DNA of 64,000 bases from Sphingobacterium yanglingense (GCF_004363245.1 NZ_SNYV01000020.1:118418-182417), one strand, 5' to 3'. Shown: positions 17,893 through 26,843, numbered from the stretch's first letter. Translations and numbers: made by a program. The notes: generated by a model from the sequence alone, not told the origin.

Positions 17893-19064
17893 ATGAAGAG
17901 AATATATAACTGGTTAATGGTGTGGTACTGTGTTTTTCTTATGCCACACTTGTCTATCGCGCAGCGGGATAGTTTGTCTGTCAAGTTACACCTATCGGGG
18001 GAATCAGATAATACACCATCGGAAGCAGTACTCGTTTTTACTGATGATAATGGGAATAGGTATCGCTTTTCAACAGTTGGGAAGGAGAATCGTTACGAGA
18101 TAAGGGTGCCTAAGCAACAGCGTTGTACAGAAGCTGTGTTACAGTTGGAATCGAAGAATGGAAAGCATAATCTGGCAATGGCTAGACCATTGTCTTTGTT
18201 GATAGATAGCATTGATGTTTGTGTGGATGCTTTGGCTACTGAATTGGAATTTGCGATAGTCTCTGGAGGCAAAGAAAATGAAAGTTATAGTGCACTGAGG
18301 ATGTCGACAGCAGAAATAAACCGAAAAATGCAAGAACTGTATTTGCCTTTGAGCAGACAAGAGGTGAAAGCGAGCTCTGCTGAAGGGGAGTTTATTTTTA
18401 AAGAGATAGCTGCCCTAGCTCAAAGAGAGGCAGAGTTACAAAAGGCTTTTATTCGAGATAACCCATCGCTTTACGTCAGTATGATGTTATTGTATAGGAT
18501 GAAAAATAGATATACTTCTGGCGATTATGCTAGTGCATTTGAGGCATTGGATAGGCATTATAAGGAGACAAAGATGGCCGTTGAAATGGCGGCAATGATT
18601 CAGAACGAAGCTGTAACATCAGTTGGTACACCGGCTATTGGATTGAAAGGACTACATCGCAGGGAATTAATTTCAAGCTGGAAGATTTGAGAGGACAGGT
18701 GGTGTTGATTGATTTTTGGGGTAGTTGGTGTGGTCCTTGTAAGGTTAGTATGCCACACTTGAAAGGTTTGTACAGTAAGTATAAAGAGAATGGATTTGAA
18801 ATCGTTGGGATAGCGCAAGAACACGGTAAGACTCTTGAGGTATCTAAAAATAGTTGGAATAATGCAATTGGCGAATTAGGGTTGGAGTGGATTAATGTGC
18901 TGAATAATGATGGAAAGGAGCAGTTTGATATTGTCAAAGCTTATCATGTAAGAGGATTTCCTACTAAGATTCTTTTAGATGAAGAGGGAAAAGTGCTTTT
19001 GCGCGTAACTGCTTCGGCAACGAATGATATAGACCGAGCCCTACAGGATATTTATGGTTTTTAG
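17893..19064 (+). pseudogene. DUF4369/TlpA-like thioredoxin gene interrupted by a single-base frameshift
   Basis: The first reading frame (17893-18690) has a signal peptide (to ~SIAQ) and the N-terminal DUF4369-like plus helical region of exported thioredoxins, then ends abruptly after VGTPAIGLKG. The second frame carries the thioredoxin half (TTSQGINFKLEDLRGQVVLI, then DFWGSWCGPCK with the CxxC pair, later VRGFPTKILLDEEGKVL) to 19064. Adding one A in GGACTAC at 18650-18651 restores a continuous AIGLKGTTSQGINFKLEDL reading, exactly what the intact homologue at 19921 looks like. So a one-base deletion (or sequencing error) splits the gene. No slippery heptamer suits programmed -1 shifting. An intact paralogue lies 860 bases downstream. 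Confidence 0.85.
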
Positions 19065-19139
19065 GGGAATATTAGAGAAGCAGTATCGGGATAGCTGCAT
19101 GGAGCACTCTTCTTTTTTGGTAAGATACTTTGAGCAAAT

Positions 19140-19160
19140 TTCTTATTTTTAAAATAAGAA
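19140..19160. repeat. Perfect 10-bp-arm palindrome in the leader of the 19171 gene
   Basis: TTCTTATTTT and AAAATAAGAA flank a single T. It sits 10 bases before the ATG at 19171, so it could be a repressor site or a structure masking translation start; it lacks the GC content of a terminator. Confidence 0.45.
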
Positions 19161-19170
19161 TATAAAAATC

Positions 19171-19809
19171 ATGATTTTATCCCAAAGGAGACTCGCGGCA
19201 TTGATTGCCATTCTTGCATGGTTTGCGGTGATTGTACAGTTCGTGATGGGGATTGGTAATAGCTCCTTGACTGTAGGCACCTATTTGGTGCGTTTTTTTA
19301 GTTATTTCACGATATTAACGAATCTAATGGTTGCTGTGGGATATACAGGTCTATTGCTGATGTCAGGAAATTGTATTGGTGTTTTTTTTAGAAAAAGTAC
19401 AACATTGACGGCACTAACGTTGTACATCCTATTGGTCGGACTTGTATATAATGTGGCACTGCGTTCTTTGTGGCATCCGGAGGGGATTGCTAGGCTTACG
19501 GATGAGCTCTTGCATTCGGTAATACCTTTGCTGGTTTTGGGTTACTGGTGGCGTACCCGCGCTGAAGGTAATCTGCAAGGGAGGAATCTGTGGTCATGGC
19601 TTATTTATCCCCTTATTTATCTGTTTTATACACTATGGCATGGGGCTATTTCGGGGTTCTACCCATATCCATTTGTGGATGTTGATGCGTTGGGGATGAC
19701 TAAGGTGTTAATGAATTGTGGAGTCGTGGCGGTGATAATCGGCTTACTTGGGACGCTATTGATAGGCATTGTGCGTTGGCAAGCTAAGAAGCCTAAAAAT
19801 AGGCTTTAG
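19171..19809 (+). CDS. Pr6Pr-like multi-pass membrane protein
   Basis: 212 residues with about six membrane helices: ~8-28 (LAALIAILAWFAVIVQFVMG), 38-65, 78-98 (LTLYILLVGLVYNVAL), 110-130 (LLHSVIPLLVLGYWW), 145-168 and 180-203. The pattern FFSYFTILTNLMVAVGYTG near residue 45, the conserved LLHSVIPLL and the LIYPLIYLFYTLWHG block match the Pr6Pr/FAR-17a-like family, whose function is poorly defined. It stands alone between the frameshifted thioredoxin gene and the intact one; no operon partner is obvious. Confidence 0.75.
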   Translation: MILSQRRLAALIAILAWFAVIVQFVMGIGNSSLTVGTYLVRFFSYFTILTNLMVAVGYTGLLLMSGNCIGVFFRKSTTLTALTLYILLVGLVYNVALRSLWHPEGIARLTDELLHSVIPLLVLGYWWRTRAEGNLQGRNLWSWLIYPLIYLFYTLWHGAISGFYPYPFVDVDALGMTKVLMNCGVVAVIIGLLGTLLIGIVRWQAKKPKNRL

Positions 19810-19920
19810 TGGCATTCTGAATATGCCGTAACGTAATTGATACGCGTATTTGTAGCAGGCAAAATTGAAAATATCTAATTTAGCCCCTGGTTACGATGTA
19901 ATCAATTACTAAATTTTAAA

Positions 19921-21054
19921 ATGAAAAAAACAGTATTAACAATGGTGCTTGCATTACCACTAGCGGTATGGGCACAGCAAGGAGCTTTTAAAATCGAAGC
20001 TCAGGTAAAAAAATCAAATGATAATGCGAAAGCATATTTATCATACCGCACGGGCAATGGTATGTCGCAAGATAGCGCTGTCGTGAAGAAAGGTAAGTTT
20101 TCTTTTGAAGGAACAGTAGAGGGACCTACACAGATGACGATTACTTATGCGCCAACAGGTGTGTTGGATCGCCGTGCAGCGCAAGGGGCAGACTCTTATA
20201 GCTTATATATTGATAAAGGAACTGCTAAGCTAGTGGCTACAGACTCTATAAAGAATGCGGTTATTTCGGGAGCACCATTAAGTGTTGAATATGCTCAATA
20301 TGCGAAATCTCTAGAGCGCTCTACGCAAGGTTTGGCGGCTTTGGATAAAGAGTGGTATGGCGCTACTGATGAGCAACGTAAAGACGGCAAGTTGGCTGAA
20401 AAATTGAGAGGTATGGCTGGACCATTGATGGAGGAGAAAGAGCGTGCGCAGAAAGATTATTTAACGAAAAATCCGACCTCTTATTTTGCATTGTTAGCAT
20501 TGCAGGATCTTTCAGGTTCGCAGCTTGATGTTGCTTTTGCAGAACCGGCCTATAATAAATTGAGCGCAGAGGTGAAAAGTACTCCTGCAGGAACGGCTTT
20601 TAATAAACGTATTATCGCTGCAAAAGCTACAGCTGTAGGAGCGATGGCACCAGACTTTACACAAAATGATGTAAATGATAAGCCTGTAAAATTGTCTGAT
20701 TTCAGAGGTAAATATGTGCTTCTTGATTTTTGGGCTTCTTGGTGTGGTCCATGCCGGATGGAGAATCCAAATGTAGTAGAGGCATACCATAAGTTTAAAG
20801 ATAAAAACTTTACGGTATTAGGCGTTTCTCTAGATAATCCAGGAAAGAAAGATAACTGGTTGAAAGCTATTGCTGATGATAAGCTAGAGTGGACAAATGT
20901 AAGTGATCTACAGGGATGGAAGAATGCGGCTTCGACATTATATGGTGTACGTGGTATTCCTCAAAACTACTTGATAGGTCCTGATGGGAAAATCGTTGCG
21001 AGCAACTTGAGAGGAGAAGAATTACATCAGAAATTGGCAGAGCTGTTAAATTAA
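19921..21054 (+). CDS. TlpA-like thiol-disulfide oxidoreductase with DUF4369-type N-terminus
   Basis: 377 residues with a signal peptide cut near AVWAQ (~19). Residues ~22-120 are the DUF4369-like beta domain (FKIEAQVKKSNDNAKAYLSY), a helical linker follows, and residues ~240-377 are an AhpC/TSA-thioredoxin domain: VGAMAPDFTQNDVNDKPVKL, YVLLDFWASWCGPCR with Cys275 and Cys278, and the cis-Pro loop VRGIPQNYLIGPDG. It reduces or exchanges disulfides in the periplasm. It is the intact counterpart of the broken gene at 17893. A terminator at 21078 ends the unit. Confidence 0.9.
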   Translation: MKKTVLTMVLALPLAVWAQQGAFKIEAQVKKSNDNAKAYLSYRTGNGMSQDSAVVKKGKFSFEGTVEGPTQMTITYAPTGVLDRRAAQGADSYSLYIDKGTAKLVATDSIKNAVISGAPLSVEYAQYAKSLERSTQGLAALDKEWYGATDEQRKDGKLAEKLRGMAGPLMEEKERAQKDYLTKNPTSYFALLALQDLSGSQLDVAFAEPAYNKLSAEVKSTPAGTAFNKRIIAAKATAVGAMAPDFTQNDVNDKPVKLSDFRGKYVLLDFWASWCGPCRMENPNVVEAYHKFKDKNFTVLGVSLDNPGKKDNWLKAIADDKLEWTNVSDLQGWKNAASTLYGVRGIPQNYLIGPDGKIVASNLRGEELHQKLAELLN

Positions 21055-21077
21055 GGATAGCCTGTATACGATGAAAT

Positions 21078-21119
21078 AATAGGGGGAGGTGTCGCAAAAC
21101 ACTTCCCCCTATTGTTTTT
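21078..21119 (+). terminator. Rho-independent terminator after the TlpA-like gene
   Basis: A 15-bp stem, AATAGGGGGAGGTGT (21078-21092) with ACACTTCCCCCTATT (21099-21113, one G-T pair), is followed by GTTTTT. It lies between convergent genes; the minus side lacks a T-run, so it serves mainly the plus strand. Confidence 0.9.
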
Positions 21120-21130
21120 GCAATAGTATG

Positions 21131-21529
21131 CTAATGGAAGTAGGGTGTCAGCGAAGTCGATTGTTTGATTCTTATCAGATCGTGCAATTGTATGGGTTTG
21201 ACCATGAAATCGATAACCATAGGATAACTCTCTGCTCTTTTCCTATCTTTAGGATCAATAGAAGAGGTGATGATTACTACAAAGAGGTTCTTTGCATTTT
21301 CAGCTTTCAGCTTGTCTAGCACTTGCCATCCATCTACTAAAGGCATGTTGAGGTCTAGAAATATAAGGGAATTTTGGGAGACGCTTTTTTGTGTATGCCA
21401 CCATTGGAGAAACTGTTCTCCTTCTTGAAGGCATACTGGGGTGCTAGAGATCTGGGTCTCTTTGAGCATGATTGTCATTAGAAAATGAAAAATCTTATCG
21501 TCGTCAACAATAGCGGTATTCAGTTTCAT
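21131..21529 (-). CDS. Stand-alone response regulator receiver protein
   Basis: 132 residues, a receiver domain only. The acidic pair is Asp9/Asp10 (IVDDDKI), the phospho-acceptor is Asp59 in IFLDLNMP, the Thr/Ser switch is IITSS (~91-95) and the conserved lysine is in DFMVKPI (~115). No DNA-binding or enzymatic output domain is present. It starts five bases after the stop of the PAS protein gene upstream, so the two are co-expressed. Such CheY/Rcp1-like single-domain regulators act by protein contact or phosphotransfer. Confidence 0.92.
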   Translation of the reverse strand: MKLNTAIVDDDKIFHFLMTIMLKETQISSTPVCLQEGEQFLQWWHTQKSVSQNSLIFLDLNMPLVDGWQVLDKLKAENAKNLFVVIITSSIDPKDRKRAESYPMVIDFMVKPIQLHDLIRIKQSTSLTPYFH

Positions 21530-21534
21530 AAGGT

Positions 21535-22551
21535 TTATTCTTTATCGTCAACAATTAACCGTTTTTCTCCAACAGTTTTATTTATAATTTCATGAATAAC
21601 AGCATCTAGCTCCTGGGCAGAATGATTTAGAGCATCAAATAGCTGTGGCTCTATACTCCCTTCGTTAAATCTTTGTTTCAGATGTACGACTAATGCGAGA
21701 ATACGTGCTAGCGGTGCTCGTACTAGGTGAGACTGCGCAAAGGCGATATATTTTAAGCTGTTGTGCTGGTTCTCTACCTTGTCCATATAGGCAAGCTTTT
21801 CGGAGACATCCTTTGCTACACCACGTACCCCGATACAGATACCTTCAACAAAATCTGGTTGTCCGATCAATAAGAGCCAGCGCTTATTCCCTTTGGCCGT
21901 AACGATACGGAGTAGCTTCTTGAACATCTTCTTTTCGATTACAGCTCTGTTTACAGCTTTATAGAAGCTCTTCACTTCTTCCTCGCTGCAATAGAATCTT
22001 TTGGTAGATTGTAAGTCCGGTTTAAAAGAGTCCGGTACTTCCAAGATGTCTTTAACTCCAGAAGACAGTTCGATGGTCTGATGTTGGGTGTTGACCCACC
22101 AATTGCCATACTGAACTGATTTTTGGGAATCATTATAGAGTTCTTCTAAAATGACTCGTTGTGTTACGTTGGAGAGGGTGCGGATGATATATATGACTTC
22201 TTCCCGGTCGTCTAGAATCGGAATATGATGTATTTCGTAATAGCGTACATCCAAAAAGGTGGTCTCTGTGTTGAGAGGATACACCAGTTTGTGGACTCCT
22301 AGGTTTACTTCTGTCTTTTGCGTTAATACGGACTCAAAGCAAGTGAACCAATCATCGTCAGAGATGTAAGGATTAATAGGGTAAAGGGAAAAGAAGTTTT
22401 TGCCCTGTATGTCTTTTAAATCCAATGCACCTAGGGCGAGATACCCATCGTTTGCGTTAACGATATCGAATCCGTGTTCAGTTACCTTAAGTATAACAGA
22501 AGGACACCTCATCGATTTAAAAAACTGGATGTATTCAAACGCTCTCACCAT
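21535..22551 (-). CDS. PAS-domain protein with a degenerate histidine-kinase phosphoacceptor region
   Basis: 338 residues, no membrane segment. Two PAS domains are suggested: ~15-135 (ILKVTEHGFDIVNANDGYLA, later YEIHHIPILDDREEVIYIIR) and ~145-255 (WWVNTQHQTIELSSGVKDIL, then KRWLLLIGQPDFVEGICIGV). Residues ~262-300 resemble a HisKA dimerisation helix, with His275 in FAQSHLVRAPLARILALV, similar to the SHEVRAPL motif of many Bacteroidota kinases. No HATPase domain follows; the protein ends ~35 residues later. It therefore cannot autophosphorylate by itself. Overlap in operon with the receiver at 21131 suggests a sensor or phosphotransfer scaffold. Confidence 0.82.
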   Translation of the reverse strand: MVRAFEYIQFFKSMRCPSVILKVTEHGFDIVNANDGYLALGALDLKDIQGKNFFSLYPINPYISDDDWFTCFESVLTQKTEVNLGVHKLVYPLNTETTFLDVRYYEIHHIPILDDREEVIYIIRTLSNVTQRVILEELYNDSQKSVQYGNWWVNTQHQTIELSSGVKDILEVPDSFKPDLQSTKRFYCSEEEVKSFYKAVNRAVIEKKMFKKLLRIVTAKGNKRWLLLIGQPDFVEGICIGVRGVAKDVSEKLAYMDKVENQHNSLKYIAFAQSHLVRAPLARILALVVHLKQRFNEGSIEPQLFDALNHSAQELDAVIHEIINKTVGEKRLIVDDKE

Positions 22552-22976
22552 TATAACTTATAATTAAAAATTACGATGTGCCCAGAGACCGTTCGATTTA
22601 TCCTAAATCTGCCATAAGGGAGACATCGTCAAAAGCAGACAAGGCCTATGGGCTGGTCGGCTTTATGTTTTTTCATAGATAATTCAGATTTGTGAACCTG
22701 CGGAAGTTGCACAAACAGAGAATCTTAATGTCTATTCTCCTGAAAAATTATAGCTAAATATACTTGAATAAAATGAAAACAAAGGATTCTTTTTAGTTAT
22801 GTGTACAAAAAATAGAAAATCAGGGCGTATATGTCATTTTTCCAATGCGTATTCGAACGAAGATGTTGGAGATATTTATTATCTTAGTATATATATTTAC
22901 CTATGTAGTTAAGTGTTTTTTTGTCGTACGGAATGTTGTACGATTGTTTGCTAAAGCTCTACCAAAGAAGCTGTAT
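22552..22976. other. Divergent intergenic region without a supported gene
   Basis: It separates the minus-strand PAS/receiver operon from the AraC regulator. A reading frame from 22845 joins the AraC gene but encodes a hydrophobic stretch unlike the family, so it is treated as untranslated. No good TAnnTTTG box was found on either strand. Confidence 0.5.
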
Positions 22977-23864
22977 ATGGATAAAGCATATGAAAAATTG
23001 CACGATACGTTGATGTTTTATGGCGTCGACTGTGTGCTACCATACTATATCTCGTCTGGTAATCCCATACCGGAATTTCCTGAAACATCTTTTCGGGTCG
23101 ATTATTATGCTGTCTGTGTCTGTGTAGAAGGGCAGATAGAAATAGAAATCGATAATTTGCAGTACCATTTGTCAGAAAATGAGTTTTTGGTGCTTGCTCC
23201 TTCGACGGTACTTCGGTTTGTACAGACCAGTGGGGAGTTAAGAATGAGGCTCCTTCTTTTTGATAAGAATTTTTTACTGAAGAATATAGCGGATCCTTTC
23301 TTTTTGGATAAAATGGGACTGTTTACAGGACGGTCATTTTGTGTGATTCGTTCAAATGGAGATGACGCGAACCGGATATTTTCACTGATGGAGTATCTGA
23401 AGGAAGTCAGTGAGCGTAATGGAAGATATACATTGGATCTGGTACGAACGCTTATATTTAATGTGCTGTTGGAGGTTGCCGAAATAGTTGTTAATGAAAA
23501 GCAGACTTCAGATAAAACTTTGGAAGAGGGCAATTGTTTGTTTTTCCGGTTTATGGAATTGGTCTGTAAGCATGTGGGACAGCATAAGGATGTGGCTTAT
23601 TATGCTGACTGTCTATCTGTGTCCAATAAGTATCTTATAGCCATGGTGAAACGGGGAGCAGGAAAGACTCCTCATCAAATTATTGATGAATATATATTAA
23701 AAGAGGCGCTAGCACTGTTAGGAAATCCAGAAAAGACGGTGTCTGATGTGGCGTATGCAATAGGTTTTAATTCTGTTTCGGCTTTTGGACGCTTTTTTAA
23801 GAAGCACAGTTATGTGTCACCTTCTGAATATAGGCGGGCCCAGCTCAGTGGTCAGGAAATCTAG
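22977..23864 (+). CDS. AraC-family transcriptional regulator
   Basis: 295 residues from ATG 22977 (AAGAAG nine bases upstream). The frame stays open to an ATG at 22845, but those 44 extra residues are a hydrophobic run not seen in this family. Residues ~30-140 form the cupin-like sensing domain (YAVCVCVEGQIEIEIDNLQY, then ENEFLVLAPSTVLRF); residues ~195-290 carry two HTH motifs, with DVAYYADCLSVSNKYLIAMV and TVSDVAYAIGFNSVSAFGRF, ending FFKKHSYVSPSEYRR. It lies 81 bases upstream of the oleate hydratase gene on the same strand and is the natural candidate to control it, possibly in response to fatty acids; this is inference. Confidence 0.9.
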   Translation: MDKAYEKLHDTLMFYGVDCVLPYYISSGNPIPEFPETSFRVDYYAVCVCVEGQIEIEIDNLQYHLSENEFLVLAPSTVLRFVQTSGELRMRLLLFDKNFLLKNIADPFFLDKMGLFTGRSFCVIRSNGDDANRIFSLMEYLKEVSERNGRYTLDLVRTLIFNVLLEVAEIVVNEKQTSDKTLEEGNCLFFRFMELVCKHVGQHKDVAYYADCLSVSNKYLIAMVKRGAGKTPHQIIDEYILKEALALLGNPEKTVSDVAYAIGFNSVSAFGRFFKKHSYVSPSEYRRAQLSGQEI

Positions 23865-23911
23865 TATAGCATTCGCGAATTTGGGGATAGCAAGAGCGAC
23901 TTATAATGCTG

Positions 23912-23933
23912 TAATTTTACGTAAACGTTAAAA
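23912..23933 (+). promoter_or_regulatory. Putative control region of the oleate hydratase gene
   Basis: TAATTTTA (23912-23919) is one base off the -7 consensus TAnnTTTG. It overlaps an imperfect inverted repeat TTTTACG/CGTTAAAA (23915-23933) ending 12 bases before the start codon. It may be a binding site for the AraC protein encoded just upstream. Confidence 0.35.
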
Positions 23934-23945
23934 TAGTAGGTACTT

Positions 23946-25886
23946 ATGAAAACAATCACTTCAAAATTTGACAAAGTATTGCAAGCTTCTTCAAGCAATG
24001 GCAATGTGCAGCATCAGCCTGATGCGAGTCAGGAGAGACAGCGGAACATCCCGGAGAAGTCGTTTCCTTTTTCGGATCAAATCGGAAACTATCAACGGAA
24101 TAAGGGAATTCCCTCCAAGTCTTATCAAGATAGTAAGGTGTATATTATAGGTAGTGGTATTGCGGGGATGGCTGCTGCATATTATTTTATCAGAGATGGA
24201 CATGTTCCGGCAAAGAATATCGTTTTTTTGGAGCAGCTGGCTGTAGAGGGAGGGTCTCTAGATGGGGCTGGTAATGCAAAAGAAGGATATATCATTAGAG
24301 GTGGACGTGAGATGGATATGACTTATGAAAACCTATGGGACATGTTTCAGGATATTCCAGCATTGGAAATGCCAGCTCCTTATAGTGTTTTGGATGAATA
24401 CCGTTTAATTAATGATAACGACCCGAACTTCTCGAAGGCTCGCCTAATTCATAACAAGGGAAAGGTTCAGGATTTCAGTAAGTTTGGGCTCAATAAGAAA
24501 GATCAGCTAACGCTGATTAAGCTTCTATTGAAAAGGAAAGAGGAGCTGGATGATATTTCTATCGAAGAGTTTTTTGGAGAATCTTTCTTGTCCAGCAATT
24601 TTTGGACATTTTGGCGTACGATGTTTGCCTTCGAAAACTGGCATAGTTTATTAGAGTTTAAACTGTACATGCACCGTTTTTTGCATGCTATCGATGGCCT
24701 AAATGACCTGTCTGCCTTGGTATTCCCGAAATACAATCAATATGACACATTTGTAACGCCACTGGGACGGTTTCTGAAAGATAAGGGGGTAGAGATACAG
24801 TTCAATAATCTGGTAAAGGATCTCGATATCCATATCAATACAGAAGGGAAAACGGTAAAGGCAATTATCACGGAGCAGAAAGGTAAGGATGTGATCATCC
24901 CTTTACGTGAACAGGATTATGTCATTGTGACTACGGGGTCGATGACAGAGGATACCTCTTATGGGGATAATACGAAGGCCCCTATTGTTGAAATTGATAA
25001 TACAACCAGTGGGCAGAGTGCGGGATGGAAAATATGGAAAAATCTTGCAGCTAAATCGAGTATTTTCGGTAACCCGGATAAGTTTTGTAGTAATATTGAA
25101 AAGTCTTCTTGGGAGTCTGCGACGCTCACTTGTAAGCCATCAGCACTTATTGATAAATTAAAGGAATATGCTGTCAATGACCCGTATTCGGGAAAAACGG
25201 TGACCGGTGGAATCATTACGATAACGGATTCGAATTGGCTAATGAGTTTTACTTGTAATAGGCAGCCGCATTTTCCGGAGCAGCCAGATGATGTTCTGGT
25301 GCTGTGGGTATATGCACTCTTTATGGATAAAAATGGGGATTATGTGAAGAAGACAATGCCCGAATGTACAGGTAATGAGATCTTGGCGGAATTGTGTCAT
25401 CATTTGGGTATCGTGGATCAGTTGGATGATGTCATCGCAAATACTATCGTGCGTACGGCATTCATGCCTTACATTACATCGATGTTTATGCCTAGGGCTA
25501 AGGGGGATAGACCTGCGGTGGTGCCGGAGGGCTGTAAGAACCTTGGCTTGGTCGGACAGTTTGTCGAAACGAATAATGATGTTGTTTTTACAATGGAAAG
25601 CTCTGTTCGTACAGCCCGGATTGCAGTATATGAGTTATTGAACCTGAATAAACAGGTGCCCGATGTGAGCCCGCTTCAGTATGATATAAGGCACCTGTTA
25701 AAGGCTGCAAAAACACTTAACGATGATAAGCCATTTGTTGGAGAAGGACTGCTTCGTAGAGTATTAAAAGGAACTTATTTTGATCATATTCTTCCATGGG
25801 AAGAGAAGGATGAGCAAGAACAAGAGTCTTTTATTGGAGAGCATCTTGCTAAATTTAAGGACTGGCTTAAGACTATCCGAGGTTAA
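23946..25886 (+). CDS. ohyA: Oleate hydratase (FAD-dependent fatty acid hydratase)
   Basis: 646 residues, full family length. The FAD-binding dinucleotide motif is VYIIGSGIAGMAAAYYF (~65-81) with EQLAVEGGSLDGAGNAKEGY following. RGGREM falls at residues 118-123, placing Glu122, and Tyr241 follows in FKLYMHRFLHAIDG; both match by number and context the catalytic Glu122/Tyr241 known from the Elizabethkingia meningoseptica enzyme. It adds water to the cis-9 double bond of oleate to give 10-hydroxystearate, needs FAD structurally, and is cytoplasmic or membrane-associated. In many bacteria it detoxifies unsaturated fatty acids. A 3-hydroxyacyl-CoA dehydrogenase follows after 38 bases, so the two are probably co-transcribed. 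Confidence 0.95.
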   Translation: MKTITSKFDKVLQASSSNGNVQHQPDASQERQRNIPEKSFPFSDQIGNYQRNKGIPSKSYQDSKVYIIGSGIAGMAAAYYFIRDGHVPAKNIVFLEQLAVEGGSLDGAGNAKEGYIIRGGREMDMTYENLWDMFQDIPALEMPAPYSVLDEYRLINDNDPNFSKARLIHNKGKVQDFSKFGLNKKDQLTLIKLLLKRKEELDDISIEEFFGESFLSSNFWTFWRTMFAFENWHSLLEFKLYMHRFLHAIDGLNDLSALVFPKYNQYDTFVTPLGRFLKDKGVEIQFNNLVKDLDIHINTEGKTVKAIITEQKGKDVIIPLREQDYVIVTTGSMTEDTSYGDNTKAPIVEIDNTTSGQSAGWKIWKNLAAKSSIFGNPDKFCSNIEKSSWESATLTCKPSALIDKLKEYAVNDPYSGKTVTGGIITITDSNWLMSFTCNRQPHFPEQPDDVLVLWVYALFMDKNGDYVKKTMPECTGNEILAELCHHLGIVDQLDDVIANTIVRTAFMPYITSMFMPRAKGDRPAVVPEGCKNLGLVGQFVETNNDVVFTMESSVRTARIAVYELLNLNKQVPDVSPLQYDIRHLLKAAKTLNDDKPFVGEGLLRRVLKGTYFDHILPWEEKDEQEQESFIGEHLAKFKDWLKTIRG

Positions 25887-25924
25887 TCTCGGATGGTATA
25901 ATGATTTAAAAAAACGGATAAACT

Positions 25925-26821
25925 ATGGATATAAAAAATGTAACAGTAGCTGGTAGCGGAGTACTGGGCTATCAAATAGCTTTTCAATGTGCCTTTCATG
26001 GATACAATGTAACGGTATATGACATCAATGATGAGGTGCTGGCTAATGCAAAAGCCAAGTTTGATATTTTAGCAGAGGCATTTAAGCGGGATCTGAATGC
26101 ATCACAGAGCCAACTGGAAGAGACGAAGGCTAGATTAGCGTATAGCGCTGATCTAGCTGTAGCAACCAAGGACGCGGACTTAATGATTGAGGCAGTGCCG
26201 GAAAGCCCACAGATAAAAATTGATTTTTACCATAAGCTCGCGAAGGTGGCTCCGGAGAAAACAATCTTCGTGACCAACTCGTCGACATTATTGCCTAGTC
26301 AGTTCGCGAATGAGACGGGACGCCCTGCTAAGTTCCTTGCTCTTCACTTTGCCAACGAAATCTGGAAGCATAATACGGCTGAGGTCATGGGGCATCCTGC
26401 GACGGACAAACAGGTTTTTGATACCATAGTGTCTTTTGCAAAGACGATAGGTATGGTGGCACTACCGCTGCATAAAGAACAGCCGGGTTATATCGTCAAT
26501 TCGCTGTTGGTGCCTCTGCTGACAGCAGCTACGAACCTGTTGGTGGGCGGAGTGTCTGATGCGGAAACGATAGATAGGACTTGGATGGTGGCAACCGGCG
26601 CTCCATTGGGACCTTTTGCGATATTGGATGTCGTAGGGATTACAACGGCGTATAATATTAATAAGATGGCTGCGGAGGCGACAAATGACCCATTGAAGGT
26701 GAAAACGGTGGCTTATCTAAAAGAGAATTTTATTGATAAGAATAAGCTTGGGGTATCGACAGGGGAAGGGTTCTATACTTATCCTAATCCAGCGTACAAG
26801 GATAAGGACTTCTTGAAGTAG
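25925..26821 (+). CDS. 3-hydroxyacyl-CoA dehydrogenase (short, single-unit type)
   Basis: 298 residues. NAD-binding motif VTVAGSGVLGYQIAFQCAFH (7-26) with the acidic end YDIND near 37; LMIEAVPESPQIKIDFY (~87-103), TNSSTLLPS (~117-125), then ALHFANEIWKHNTAEVMGHP (~138-157) holding the His-Glu catalytic pair. The C-terminal domain has PGYIVNSLLVPLL and WMVATGAPLGPFAILDVVG. It oxidises 3-hydroxyacyl-CoA to 3-oxoacyl-CoA with NAD. The length matches 3-hydroxybutyryl-CoA dehydrogenase-like members, not the fused FadB. Being directly behind oleate hydratase, its true substrate may be a longer hydroxy fatty acid derivative; that is inference. Confidence 0.9.
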   Translation: MDIKNVTVAGSGVLGYQIAFQCAFHGYNVTVYDINDEVLANAKAKFDILAEAFKRDLNASQSQLEETKARLAYSADLAVATKDADLMIEAVPESPQIKIDFYHKLAKVAPEKTIFVTNSSTLLPSQFANETGRPAKFLALHFANEIWKHNTAEVMGHPATDKQVFDTIVSFAKTIGMVALPLHKEQPGYIVNSLLVPLLTAATNLLVGGVSDAETIDRTWMVATGAPLGPFAILDVVGITTAYNINKMAAEATNDPLKVKTVAYLKENFIDKNKLGVSTGEGFYTYPNPAYKDKDFLK

Positions 26822-26843
26822 GGTATCATAAAGTCAGCGTATG

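Noticed and set aside
18640..18660. Programmed -1 ribosomal frameshift in the thioredoxin gene
   Set aside because: The zero-frame codons TTG AAA GGA give no X-XXY-YYZ slippery heptamer and no strong downstream structure is seen; mutation or sequencing error is simpler.
22845..22976. 44-residue N-terminal extension of the AraC regulator
   Set aside because: It is a hydrophobic stretch with no family similarity; ATG 22977 gives the normal AraC start.
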